A DNA stretch of 14,124 bases from an uncultured Bdellovibrio sp. (GTDB lineage Bacteria; Bdellovibrionota; Bdellovibrionia; Bdellovibrionales; Bdellovibrionaceae), in NCBI RefSeq assembly GCF_946478835.1, contig NZ_CAMLDV010000084.1:1-14124 (forward strand). The letters run 5' to 3'. A program made the translations under genes and the position numbers. Positions 1 through 7,700 of the stretch are shown here, in pieces (the first letter of the stretch is position 1; the number at the start of each line of letters is the position of its first letter). The notes below the pieces were generated by a model. That model was not told where the DNA came from, searched no databases, and was given only the letters and a program-made list of their open reading frames with translations.

Positions 1-1395
1 GGCAGTCATCTTCATTTGATGGGTATTTGTGGCACAGCCATGGCTTCTTTGGCCGGTCTTCTTAAAGATCGTGGCTTTAAAATTACGGGCAGTGACTTAA
101 ATCCTTATCCTCCGATGTCGACTCAGCTCGAAAGTTTGGGCATCAATATCATGAAAGGTTATAAGGCTGAAAATCTTCATCCAAAACCAGACTTCGTGAT
201 TGTTGGAAACGTGATTTCTGCAAACAATGAAGAGGCCCAGGAGCTTAAGAAACTTGAAATTCCATACACATCACTTCCTAAGGCAATGGGTGAATTTATC
301 ATTGCAGACCGCGAAAGCGTTGTGATCTCTGGAACTCACGGAAAAACGACGACAACATCCATGATGTCGTGGGTTGCTGAAAATGCGGGTGTGAAACCGG
401 GCTTTTTGATTGGTGGAATTCCAAAGAACTTCTCTCAGTCTTTTAAAAATCCTGAAGGCAATTACTTTATTATTGAAGGGGACGAGTACGACACTGCTTT
501 CTTTGATAAAGTTCCTAAATTTATTCACTACAAACCAAAACACGTGATTTTGACTTCTGTGGAGTTTGATCACGCCGATATTTACAAAGACTTACAAGCG
601 GTGAAAGACGCTTTTGCGCGTTTGATGACTCTGATTCCAGAAAATGGAACGTTGCTGGCGTGTGCAGAAGACGCCAACGTCATGGAGCTTCGTAAGCTTG
701 CTAGGTGCAAAAACTCTTTCACTTATGGATTCAACAGTAACGCGGACTTCCGCGCTAAAGTGCTTTTCCAGAATGAAAAAGGTTTGGGATTTGAAGTTCA
801 TCACAAAGGTGAAATTCTAGGTCCTTATGCTATGCAAATCACCGGCGATTACAATGTTCTGAATGCCACGGCGGTGGTTGCAATGTCGAAGATCTTGGGA
901 TTCTCTGAAAATAGAATTCAAATCGCGCTGGAGTCTTTTGAGGGTGTTAAGCGCCGTCAGGAGATCTTGGGGGAACCGAACGGTGTTCTTGTGATTGAAG
1001 ACTTTGCCCATCATCCAACAGCGGTGCGTGAAACGGTGAAGGGGATTCAGAAAAAATATCCAAACCGCAAGGTGTTCTCGGTGTTTGAACCTCGAAGTGC
1101 GACGTCTCGTCGTAAAGTTTTCCAACAAGACTACGTGGACGCCTTTAAAGGATCGCATGAAGTTCTTTTGGCGAAGGCTTTTGATCAATCCAAGATTGAT
1201 GAAGAAAATCGTTTTTCTTCCCATGAGCTTGTTGAGGATCTAAAAAAGTCCGGCGTCACGGCGGCGGATTTCGATACGGCTGATGATATCGTGGCGGCTT
1301 TGAAATCGCGCGCAAAAACCGGTGATGTGATTCTGATCATGAGCAATGGTGGCTTTGACGGCATCTATGGAAAATTGCTAAAGGCCCTCGCATAG
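1..1395 (+). CDS. mpl: UDP-N-acetylmuramate:L-Ala-gamma-D-Glu-meso-DAP ligase (Mpl), 5' end outside window
   Basis: This cytoplasmic Mur-family ligase joins recycled murein tripeptide to UDP-MurNAc, returning wall fragments to peptidoglycan synthesis. The reading frame is open from base 1, and its first codons (GSHLHLMGICGT) already lie in the conserved N-terminal nucleotide-binding loop, so the real start is just upstream; the in-window TTG and ATG codons at 16 and 19 are internal. Visible marks, numbered from the first window codon, are the YPPMST motif near 37, the ATP-binding GTHGKTT at 111-117, EGDEYDTAFFDK from 159, DFAHHPTAVRE near 334 and FEPRSATSRR near 363. EYD-AFFDK and FEPRS separate Mpl from its relative MurC. 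About 464 codons are present, close to the full family length. Recycling would suit a predator that digests prey wall, but that link is inference. Confidence 0.95.
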   Translation, partial: GSHLHLMGICGTAMASLAGLLKDRGFKITGSDLNPYPPMSTQLESLGINIMKGYKAENLHPKPDFVIVGNVISANNEEAQELKKLEIPYTSLPKAMGEFIIADRESVVISGTHGKTTTTSMMSWVAENAGVKPGFLIGGIPKNFSQSFKNPEGNYFIIEGDEYDTAFFDKVPKFIHYKPKHVILTSVEFDHADIYKDLQAVKDAFARLMTLIPENGTLLACAEDANVMELRKLARCKNSFTYGFNSNADFRAKVLFQNEKGLGFEVHHKGEILGPYAMQITGDYNVLNATAVVAMSKILGFSENRIQIALESFEGVKRRQEILGEPNGVLVIEDFAHHPTAVRETVKGIQKKYPNRKVFSVFEPRSATSRRKVFQQDYVDAFKGSHEVLLAKAFDQSKIDEENRFSSHELVEDLKKSGVTAADFDTADDIVAALKSRAKTGDVILIMSNGGFDGIYGKLLKALA

Positions 1396-1425
1396 AGGGT
1401 TCTTAGTCTCAAAGTGGTTCACTTT
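1385..1425 (+). terminator. weak hairpins at the end of mpl
   Basis: Two small perfect hairpins sit at the mpl stop. CCCTC (1385-1389) pairs with GAGGG (1395-1399) across the stop codon, followed by TTCTTA. AAAGTG (1411-1416) pairs with CACTTT (1420-1425) over a 3-nt loop. Neither is followed by a long T-run, so intrinsic termination is only possible. Confidence 0.25.
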
Positions 1426-1430
1426 TGGTG

Positions 1431-1541
1431 TTCCTCCGAGTGTTTTCCTGGAGTGAGGAAACAGTTTGTTATGAAGTGTTCCATCTTGTTCTGAAGCACT
1501 TCATGACCTCTTATCAAATACTTAACACTGTTGCTTGATAA
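1431..1541. repeat. three inverted repeats upstream of the cytochrome operon
   Basis: Three perfect inverted repeats follow one another. TTCCTC (1431-1436) pairs with GAGGAA (1455-1460). ATGAAGTG (1471-1478) pairs with CACTTCAT (1497-1504), extendable by a G-T and a T-A pair. TTATCAA (1511-1517) pairs with TTGATAA (1535-1541). They lie about 125-235 nt before the operon start and lack terminator T-tracts, so they may be operator sites or leader structure. No regulator family is recognised. Confidence 0.35.
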
Positions 1542-1635
1542 AAATCGTTTCATTCTGTGATGTTTATGAACCGAGTGTACTCAAACGCGCTTCTAAAAGC
1601 TCCTTTCGCGAGTCACCTTTTTTTGAAATTTAGAC

Positions 1636-1662
1636 GATAATGTATTCACTCGGGGGAGTGAA
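1636..1662 (+). promoter_or_regulatory. possible -10 box and hairpin holding the Shine-Dalgarno site
   Basis: GATAAT at 1636-1641 resembles a -10 box, but no good -35 lies at the right distance. TTCACTC (1645-1651) and GAGTGAA (1656-1662) form a perfect 7-bp stem with a GGGG loop. The Shine-Dalgarno run GGGGGAG (1652-1658) lies in the loop and 3' arm, six bases before the ATG at 1665. A transcript starting upstream of 1645 could fold and hide this site; a start near 1648 from the GATAAT box would cut off part of the 5' arm. Confidence 0.4.
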
Positions 1663-1664
1663 AT

Positions 1665-3521
1665 ATGAGGGGCTACAAGTTGCTAGTTGTGGCTTCATTG
1701 GTATTTTCGTCTGTTAATGCCAGTGCAGCAGCTTCAGAAGCGGATATGCGCAGTGCAAAGCGACTTTATGAACGCATGACAGGGGTGAAGGTTTCTTCAA
1801 AGAAGCCGGAGCTTAAAACTGTCGCGGATCTATTGGCGCTGGGTAAGAATGCGGAAGCCGCGAAATATATTACGACCACGTCCGACTTTTTAAATGTGCA
1901 GATCAAGAATTTTTCACTTCGTCTTTCCAATAAAGATGAATCCGTGAAAGTACCGTTCAACGATTTTTCAGCGTTGATCGTCGGTGTTGTTCGCGACAAC
2001 AGAGACTTCCGTGAGATTTTAACGTCGGATTATTATTACGACATCACGGGCGTTGCGAATGATGATGACTTAAGAACAAGATATTTTAATCAGAACAATT
2101 TTGCGGCCGTTGAAACAAGCTACGTTGATTTAACGAAGGCTTTGACTTTTAGAGGTCAGCAGCAAATGGTGACGGTCGCTTACGACACACCTTACATGCA
2201 AAACCAAAAATCATATCCACTGATGACGACAAGACCCAATAAAGAGGCGGCGGGCGTTTTAACAACAAGAACATTTGCTGAAAGAAACTTGGGTGGCGGT
2301 TCGAACCGTCGTGCTGTGGAATTTTCATTGAAACAGTTTCTTTGTGTTTCTATGGCGGAAGCCGCAGATTCCAGCGCTTCAGATCAATATGTCGGTCGTG
2401 ACGTAGAGCGCTTTCCTGCTGGCGACTATAATAAATATCTTACAAGCTGTAAAAGCTGCCACTCAGTGATGGATGGTATGCGCGGCGCTTTTGCGAAATT
2501 GGATTACGGCAACTTTACGAACTCTGCAGCCACAGGCGTTTATTCGCAAATGCATGGTGACTTCTTCAGAGATGAAGGTATTACTGCCGCTTATAATAAA
2601 TATGTAACGGATGTGGTAACCCCAACAATAAATACAATTATTCCTGATCTTGAAGTGAATCAGGCTAATTCAATGTATTATAAAACTCGTTACGATTTCT
2701 TGGTGGCGCGTGGATCAACAGCGGCACAAGCGAAATCGTCTTTGGACGGCGTTTTAAATACAGTTCGTGATCCCAAGATTGCAACGGACTTGATTGCTGA
2801 TTTCCGCGCGAAAAATACAACGCTTTTGGCGGATCTTAAAACAAATAGAAACAATGCGACTTATAGAACTACTTACGTGAAAGCTTGCTTGGATCATTTC
2901 AGCAACACAGCTCTGACTCAGCAACAACAAGAAGAAAAGTTTTTGCTTTGCAATCTCGACAATAAAAAAGACATGTCGTTGATCTATGCACATTATTCCG
3001 ACGCTTTGACTGCTGGCAAGACGTCTGATGCTGAGAAGGATCGTCTTTTGGGTAAGCTGATTAACAGGGGGCGCGCAACAAACGGCAATATGATCATTGC
3101 GTACCTTCAAGCTAAAGACATGTCTAAACTTTACGCACGTAATGCTTTTGATACTGAAACGGGTGTCGCAACGAAAATGAATAAGGGAAGTTATCCATAT
3201 GGTTTCGTTGTGAAAAGCGACTCGTTTGTGAATAACGCGGTATTGGGAAGTAAATCCACTTTCTTTGGTTGGAGGGGGACGAACAAATCGGGCGGTAACG
3301 GTCCAAAGGATTTTGGTCGTATGCTGGGTGATTCGCGTAGATTCAGTCAGTGTATGGCTAAACGTGTTTACGAAAGTGTCTGTCTTAAAAAATTGGAATC
3401 AACTCAATACACGACATTGGTTCGTTTAGGCGACCGCTTTGAAGCATTAAACTACAACCTTAAAAATCTCTATCAGGAAATCGCTCTAGACCCAGTCTGC
3501 GGCGTAATGAAGGGGGAGTAA
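1665..3521 (+). CDS. exported c-type cytochrome, DUF1592/DUF1588/DUF1585-like
   Basis: This is a 618-residue protein with a Sec signal peptide (basic MRGYK, a hydrophobic stretch, likely cleavage after NASA near residue 22), so it should act in the periplasm. A single haem c site, CKSCH, is at 262-266. The region PFNDF...DYYYD (about 97-127) resembles DUF1592. The GGGSNRRAVEFSLKQFLC stretch (about 209-227) leading to the haem site resembles DUF1588. The end (about 553-612, with RRFSQCMAKRV and LNYNLKNLYQEI) resembles DUF1585. These families were named mainly from planctomycete cytochromes and have no assigned reaction. Domain assignments are from motif memory, not a search. The start has a good GGAG six bases upstream. 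It is the first gene of a four-gene run, and the next gene starts 3 nt after its stop. The haem partner, second axial ligand and substrate cannot be told. Confidence 0.75.
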   Translation: MRGYKLLVVASLVFSSVNASAAASEADMRSAKRLYERMTGVKVSSKKPELKTVADLLALGKNAEAAKYITTTSDFLNVQIKNFSLRLSNKDESVKVPFNDFSALIVGVVRDNRDFREILTSDYYYDITGVANDDDLRTRYFNQNNFAAVETSYVDLTKALTFRGQQQMVTVAYDTPYMQNQKSYPLMTTRPNKEAAGVLTTRTFAERNLGGGSNRRAVEFSLKQFLCVSMAEAADSSASDQYVGRDVERFPAGDYNKYLTSCKSCHSVMDGMRGAFAKLDYGNFTNSAATGVYSQMHGDFFRDEGITAAYNKYVTDVVTPTINTIIPDLEVNQANSMYYKTRYDFLVARGSTAAQAKSSLDGVLNTVRDPKIATDLIADFRAKNTTLLADLKTNRNNATYRTTYVKACLDHFSNTALTQQQQEEKFLLCNLDNKKDMSLIYAHYSDALTAGKTSDAEKDRLLGKLINRGRATNGNMIIAYLQAKDMSKLYARNAFDTETGVATKMNKGSYPYGFVVKSDSFVNNAVLGSKSTFFGWRGTNKSGGNGPKDFGRMLGDSRRFSQCMAKRVYESVCLKKLESTQYTTLVRLGDRFEALNYNLKNLYQEIALDPVCGVMKGE

Positions 3522-3524
3522 ACC

Positions 3525-4202
3525 ATGAAGACAAAAAATAAAATTGGTGCATTCATTGGTCTTACGTTTTCTTTCCTGATTGTCGGTCTGGGGTTTCAAA
3601 ACTGTGCGCAACAAGTCGATATGGCAAGCCTTGAGGCCAACGACAGCGTGAATGGCAGTTCAACGGGTGGCACGGACACTCTAGTTACCAAAGTGGAAAG
3701 TGATCTGGGTGTCTCTCCGACAGATGCAAAACAATCACTTGAATCAATGATGTCTTTATTGGGTTTAACTCCAAAGGATATCAATATGAATGAAGTGAAT
3801 AGCGAGATCAACTATCGGCGTAATTTGCTTGTCCCTCAGAACGATATCACACTTTTAAATTCGCCTTCAATCATTGCCATGACCTCTTTGGCTGGCGTGG
3901 TTTGTAAGCAGGCGGTGAATAAAGAGAAAAAGGGAACTCGCGATATTTTTAAGTTCATCGATTTTGCTCAAGGTCCTAAGGCTTACGGAAAAATGGGTGC
4001 CATAAACACTTATATTTCGTTGGTGGACCGTCTATGGATGCGCAAGCCTTCAAAAGAGGAATTGCAGGCGATCACAGAAGCGGTGGACGAGTATTTCAGT
4101 ACATTGGATTCGACAGCGATGGGGAAAGCTGCTGAGTCTGATAAGCTTGCGATTTTTATTTGCACGGGCATGTTAGCTGTTCCTGAATCTTATCTTCTTT
4201 GA
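3525..4202 (+). CDS. small lipoprotein with a DUF1595-like C-terminus
   Basis: This is a 225-residue envelope protein. The N-terminus (basic MKTKNK, then a hydrophobic core) ends in GFQNCAQQ, which looks like a lipid-attachment site at Cys27 although Asn at -1 is not canonical. A Ser/Thr/Gly-rich linker follows. There is no CxxCH. The last 57 residues (LWMRKPSKEELQAI...CTGMLAVPESYLL) resemble the DUF1595 module, which in planctomycete-type proteins is fused to the DUF1592 part; here the chain stops right after it. The Shine-Dalgarno AGGGGGAG (3511-3518) lies inside the end of the previous gene, six bases before the ATG, so the two genes are probably translationally coupled. It may assemble with the upstream cytochrome. 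Function is unknown and the domain match is by eye. Confidence 0.7.
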   Translation: MKTKNKIGAFIGLTFSFLIVGLGFQNCAQQVDMASLEANDSVNGSSTGGTDTLVTKVESDLGVSPTDAKQSLESMMSLLGLTPKDINMNEVNSEINYRRNLLVPQNDITLLNSPSIIAMTSLAGVVCKQAVNKEKKGTRDIFKFIDFAQGPKAYGKMGAINTYISLVDRLWMRKPSKEELQAITEAVDEYFSTLDSTAMGKAAESDKLAIFICTGMLAVPESYLL

Positions 4203-4228
4203 TTAGCACGAGGGGAATTGGGGGAATC

Positions 4229-5644
4229 ATGAAAAACGACAAACTAAAAAAAGTCTTGGAGGCTAAGACGGATTTGCCGGGTCTTCGCCTATCTCGTCGT
4301 GAACTTCTTGAAGCGGGTGTGATTTCATTCGCGGCTCGCATTGCGGTTCCAGGGGCGGTTACTTCTATTTTAACAATGACTCAAAAAGCCGAAGCGCAAG
4401 CCGCCGCGGGCTCAATGATGCCATTTGTGACTTTAAGTCTCAGTGGTGGTGCCGCTCTTCACGGTAATTTCGTTGTGAAAAATGCCGGTGGAGATTTGCT
4501 CAGTGCTTATACAAAACTAGGTCTGGGTAATGCCGGATTTTCAACAGAGAAATTACTAGGGGCTGACTTCGCGGCAACCGCGCAGCTTCACAAAGGAATT
4601 AAGTCTGTTGCTTCTAATGAAGCTCTTTCTAAATCGCGCCTTGTGGCGCTTTGTACGAATACAGCCAATGATACGAATGCCTTGGTGGCTCAACGTCCTT
4701 TCTATGATCTCTCTGGTCCCCTTGAAAAAGCGGGTCTTATCGGGAAAGTTCTTCCGACGGTGCATTTAGGAAGTTCTGCAGAAAACTTAAAACCTGTATT
4801 TGGTGCGCCTAACTCAACATTGGAAATGGCGAGCCTTGATTCAATGTTCGGTGCCTTGAATTATTCAAGTGTTCTTGCGGATAATGGTCTTTTAAATAAA
4901 AAACAAAAAGAAGCTTTGAGCTCTTTTGTCTCGAAGATGACTCGTTCACAAATTGCCAAGCTCAATTCCAAAGACGACGGTTTAAAAACTGTTCTGCAAG
5001 AAGCAGGTATTAAATCCGGTGACATCATCAAGGCCGGTGGTGCTTCTGGCGTGGATCCGCGTAAAGACGCCATGGCCCAAGCCGTTTATAAAATTACGGC
5101 AACGACGGCGGCAAATGATGCCACGGCGATGGCTGCGGGTGTTGTATATAATGCTTTGAACGGAAATATTTCTCATGGTCGCATCACAATGGGTGGTTAT
5201 GACTATCACGCTCCCGGTTTAAGAGCTCAAGCGGATGCAAAAGACTTCACTGCGGGCGTGCAGATCGGTCGTATGCTGGAGCTTGCCTTGAAAATGAAAA
5301 AACCGCTGTTCATTCTTGTGACGACAGATGGCGCCTGCGTTTCAGAAACTTCTGAGTCAGCAACGAGCATCTGGTCCAGTGACTATTCATCTTCATTGCA
5401 GTTTATTATTGCTTTTGATCCGAATGGCAAAGTCGCTTCAAGTGGAACGCAAATCGGTCATTACTTGGATGATCAAAGTGTGGATACAACCACATTGGTT
5501 GGATCTCGTCCGGATTATGTTGCGGCAGCGGTTCTTGCGAACTATCTTAATTTAAATAAAAAATTAGGAATGTTTAAACAGCTTGCTCCTGCGACATTGC
5601 AAGCGGACGACGTTGAAAAAGTAGTTAAATTGCACGTTGCTTAA
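4229..5644 (+). CDS. Tat-type exported DUF1501-like protein
   Basis: This is a 471-residue protein. The N-terminus carries LSRRELLEAG with the twin arginine at 23-24, then a moderately hydrophobic stretch ending at AEAQA, so export folded through the Tat system is likely. The mature part opens with FVTLSLSGGAALHGNF (Gly-Gly at 73-74), and GGYDYHAPG is at 322-330, followed by LFILVTTDGACV near 365. This order (signal, opening Gly-Gly, then a GGWDTH-like block) resembles the DUF1501 family, which I recall as related to alkaline phosphatase-fold enzymes; activity is unproven. I chose ATG 4229, preceded by GGGGGAA at 4220-4226; a TTG at 4199 overlapping the previous stop is less likely. A DUF1501-like protein next to multidomain cytochromes is a known neighbourhood in Planctomycetes, though there it is more often paired with DUF1549/DUF1553 proteins. 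Confidence 0.7.
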   Translation: MKNDKLKKVLEAKTDLPGLRLSRRELLEAGVISFAARIAVPGAVTSILTMTQKAEAQAAAGSMMPFVTLSLSGGAALHGNFVVKNAGGDLLSAYTKLGLGNAGFSTEKLLGADFAATAQLHKGIKSVASNEALSKSRLVALCTNTANDTNALVAQRPFYDLSGPLEKAGLIGKVLPTVHLGSSAENLKPVFGAPNSTLEMASLDSMFGALNYSSVLADNGLLNKKQKEALSSFVSKMTRSQIAKLNSKDDGLKTVLQEAGIKSGDIIKAGGASGVDPRKDAMAQAVYKITATTAANDATAMAAGVVYNALNGNISHGRITMGGYDYHAPGLRAQADAKDFTAGVQIGRMLELALKMKKPLFILVTTDGACVSETSESATSIWSSDYSSSLQFIIAFDPNGKVASSGTQIGHYLDDQSVDTTTLVGSRPDYVAAAVLANYLNLNKKLGMFKQLAPATLQADDVEKVVKLHVA

Positions 5645-5656
5645 GAGGGGATGACG

Positions 5657-6937
5657 ATGAGAATGAGTAAACCTCAGGCTCTTAAAATTTTAGGCACAGT
5701 TTCAGGAACGGTTTTGCTTCTGTTGGCGTTTCAAAACTGCGGGCAACAATTAGGGGAAGGTTTCCAAATCGACACCAAGTCTGTTCAGTTGAATAGCCAA
5801 GGAAATTCTTTAGGGAATGTCGATACAGGAACAAAGACTCCTACTGGTGACGGCGATGAAGATTTAGGTGAGGCAAGCACCGGTGATCTTTGTGAAGATC
5901 AGCTGCTGGCGAAATTTGGATCCGGCTATCACGTCTTCTTGAAGCAGAACTGTGCAGGTTGCCATGATGGAAATCATGAGGCACCAGCATTTGCTTCTAA
6001 AAACGTTCTCGCTTCTTATCAAGTTTTTAAAGACAAAGGTTATTTGGCGATTTCAAACAATGCTGTGAGCGAGAAACACAATCCTCCAGCGACAGGTGCG
6101 CATAATAACGGTGCCATCAGCAGTTTGAAACAAGAATGGGAATCGGCGCAAGCGGCGTGGTTGCAGTGTAAGGGATCTGATGCGCAAGATAAGTCGATCG
6201 TGACGATAAATAAAACGGATGCAAATATCATTGCTTCAAAAGCCAACTCGGCGACTTGGACGACTTTGACTTGGAATTTGAATACGGAAGTTGCGGCGAA
6301 TATGCCGAAATTTCCTCTGCAAATGACAGTGGAAGCGCAAGTGGCTAAAGTGAGTGGCAATGAAGTCGGGTATGCGGTTCGCAATCCAACAATGTCCATA
6401 ACTTCGGGTACGGCAAAGTATCGCGTGAAGGCGTTGTTCTTTTATGTGAATAGCAAGCTTTTAGATTCCGCAACGGTCTATCGTAATATCAATGCTGTTG
6501 TGTGCCCTGGTACTCCGTTGAATTTGGCGCCAGTCGGAAATGCACAGCTTCTTGTGATGTCGCCAATCAAAAATACAGACAAGTTTGCGCTGCAGTTCAC
6601 TTCGATTGAAAAAGCGGAATCTACAGCGAAGTGCGGTACAGGTTCTACAGACACGGCTCCAATTGATAATACACCTGCCACAGTGAGCTTCGCGCAGTTA
6701 ACCGCAACCACAGGAACGCTGAATGTGTTTAGAACTCAGTGCTTCAGTTGTCACACAGGTGCGGGAGCTAATGGTGGTCTTGATCTTAGCAACTACACAG
6801 CTTCAAAAAATGCAGCAAGTAAGATCCTCACTCGTATCAACGATGCCGGAAGTCCGATGCCTCGTTCAGGTTTGATGTCCTCCCAAATGAGAGCGATCGT
6901 AGAAAAATGGGTGACGACGGGCACTCCGCAAAACTAA
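5657..6937 (+). CDS. dihaem c-type cytochrome lipoprotein
   Basis: This is a 426-residue lipoprotein with two haem c sites. The signal region ends in AFQNCGQQ (Cys28), nearly the same as the lipoprotein two genes upstream. A Gly/Asp/Thr-rich linker follows, then the first haem domain with CAGCH at 99-103. About 250 residues follow with a threonine- and valine-rich, probably beta, character. A C-terminal cytochrome domain has CFSCH at 362-366 and a likely Met ligand in SPMPRSG (Met401), ending in the usual IVEKWV helix. Three in-frame ATGs lie at 5651, 5657 and 5663. GAGGGG (5645-5650) abuts the first, so 5657, with a six-base spacer, is preferred. It is the last gene of the operon, with a strong terminator just after the stop. 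It is likely the electron-accepting partner of the upstream proteins, but no partner is proven. Confidence 0.8.
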   Translation: MRMSKPQALKILGTVSGTVLLLLAFQNCGQQLGEGFQIDTKSVQLNSQGNSLGNVDTGTKTPTGDGDEDLGEASTGDLCEDQLLAKFGSGYHVFLKQNCAGCHDGNHEAPAFASKNVLASYQVFKDKGYLAISNNAVSEKHNPPATGAHNNGAISSLKQEWESAQAAWLQCKGSDAQDKSIVTINKTDANIIASKANSATWTTLTWNLNTEVAANMPKFPLQMTVEAQVAKVSGNEVGYAVRNPTMSITSGTAKYRVKALFFYVNSKLLDSATVYRNINAVVCPGTPLNLAPVGNAQLLVMSPIKNTDKFALQFTSIEKAESTAKCGTGSTDTAPIDNTPATVSFAQLTATTGTLNVFRTQCFSCHTGAGANGGLDLSNYTASKNAASKILTRINDAGSPMPRSGLMSSQMRAIVEKWVTTGTPQN

Positions 6938-6945
6938 AAAATTAG

Positions 6946-6992
6946 ACTGGTTTTCAGGGGCTACAAACATCCTGAAAACCAGTGATTTTTTT
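6946..6992. terminator. strong intrinsic terminator shared by convergent genes
   Basis: ACTGGTTTTCAGG (6946-6958) pairs perfectly over 13 bp with CCTGAAAACCAGT (6971-6983) around a 12-nt loop. On the plus strand it is followed by GA and seven T. On the minus strand the stem is followed by TCTAATTTTTT (A6 at 6936-6941 on the plus strand), so it can also stop the HNH gene. The HNH stop codon (6954-6956) lies inside the left arm. Confidence 0.93.
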
Positions 6993-7658
6993 GAGCCTTA
7001 TTTTTTCCGCCAAGGCATGATCATGAGAGTCCCCATTGCTGTGCTGATAGCAAATTGTGGGTGCGACACAATCTCTTAAGTTATCAGGTGAATGGCTTCC
7101 TCCACATGCTAATGGAATACGATGATCGACTTGGAGTTGATAGGTGCTCGTGCACTTTATTCCAGTGGTTGGAGCAATATATTCACAACAGTGATTTGCG
7201 TTCTTTAAGAGTTCTCGTTTTAAAGTAACTTTGACATGTTTTCGTTTTCGCTCAGTCGTGAAGCTTGGTGTTAATTTTCCTTCGCATTTTAATGACTGAG
7301 ATTTTGTATTATTTGGCTTAACTGTTTTTCCAGTTAGATGGATTTCTTGTTTTAAGCATTTTTGGACTTGGGTTAGTTGGGTCAGATTCAACGCGCCATT
7401 TTCAATTTTTTCGGCAACGGCAGGAACTTGCTTTAAAAGCCGAGCCGCTTGCAATCGACGATAAGCACTGTCCTCGCCATAACCTAAGTATTTCGTTAAA
7501 TACTTAAACATAGAATCAAACCCAAGCTCTGCATAGAGTCGGCGCGACTCTACTTCATTGATATGACATAGAATTAAATGGGTCATCTTCCGCTCCGTTC
7601 GAGTCAGTTTTTCTAAACGACCTAATAATTCGGAATTGGCAATTTTTGAAAGATCCAT
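6954..7658 (-). CDS. HNH endonuclease-like protein, apparently frameshifted in its catalytic motif
   Basis: The open frame codes for 234 residues starting at ATG 7658, with a perfect AGGAGT five bases upstream. A helical N-terminal part (RRLYAELGFDSMFKYLTKYLGY near 40-60, AYRRLQAARLL, NGALNLTQL) resembles the DUF222-like region of HNH proteins that I recall as common in Bdellovibrio. The HNH part follows, with CCEYIAPTTGIKC (157-169), QLQVDHRIPLACGG (174-187) and PDNLRD (191-196). The expected LCRTHN is absent in this frame; the frame shifted by one base at about 7071 reads LCRTHNLLSAQQWGLS and then stops at 7021-7023. So one base seems missing, the last 38 residues look out of frame, and the nuclease is probably inactive. 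It also looks shorter than its relatives between about 101 and 132. It is convergent with the cytochrome operon. A sequencing error is the main alternative. Confidence 0.75.
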   Translation of the reverse strand: MDLSKIANSELLGRLEKLTRTERKMTHLILCHINEVESRRLYAELGFDSMFKYLTKYLGYGEDSAYRRLQAARLLKQVPAVAEKIENGALNLTQLTQVQKCLKQEIHLTGKTVKPNNTKSQSLKCEGKLTPSFTTERKRKHVKVTLKRELLKNANHCCEYIAPTTGIKCTSTYQLQVDHRIPLACGGSHSPDNLRDCVAPTICYQHSNGDSHDHALAEKIRLKKITGFQDVCSP

Positions 7659-7700
7659 AATTACTCCTGCGAATAAATCTCTTCCTAGAAGTTCTACCAT

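Noticed and set aside
4199..4228. TTG start for the DUF1501-like protein overlapping the previous stop
   Set aside because: ATG 4229 has a nearby G-rich ribosome site and gives a normal Tat leader.
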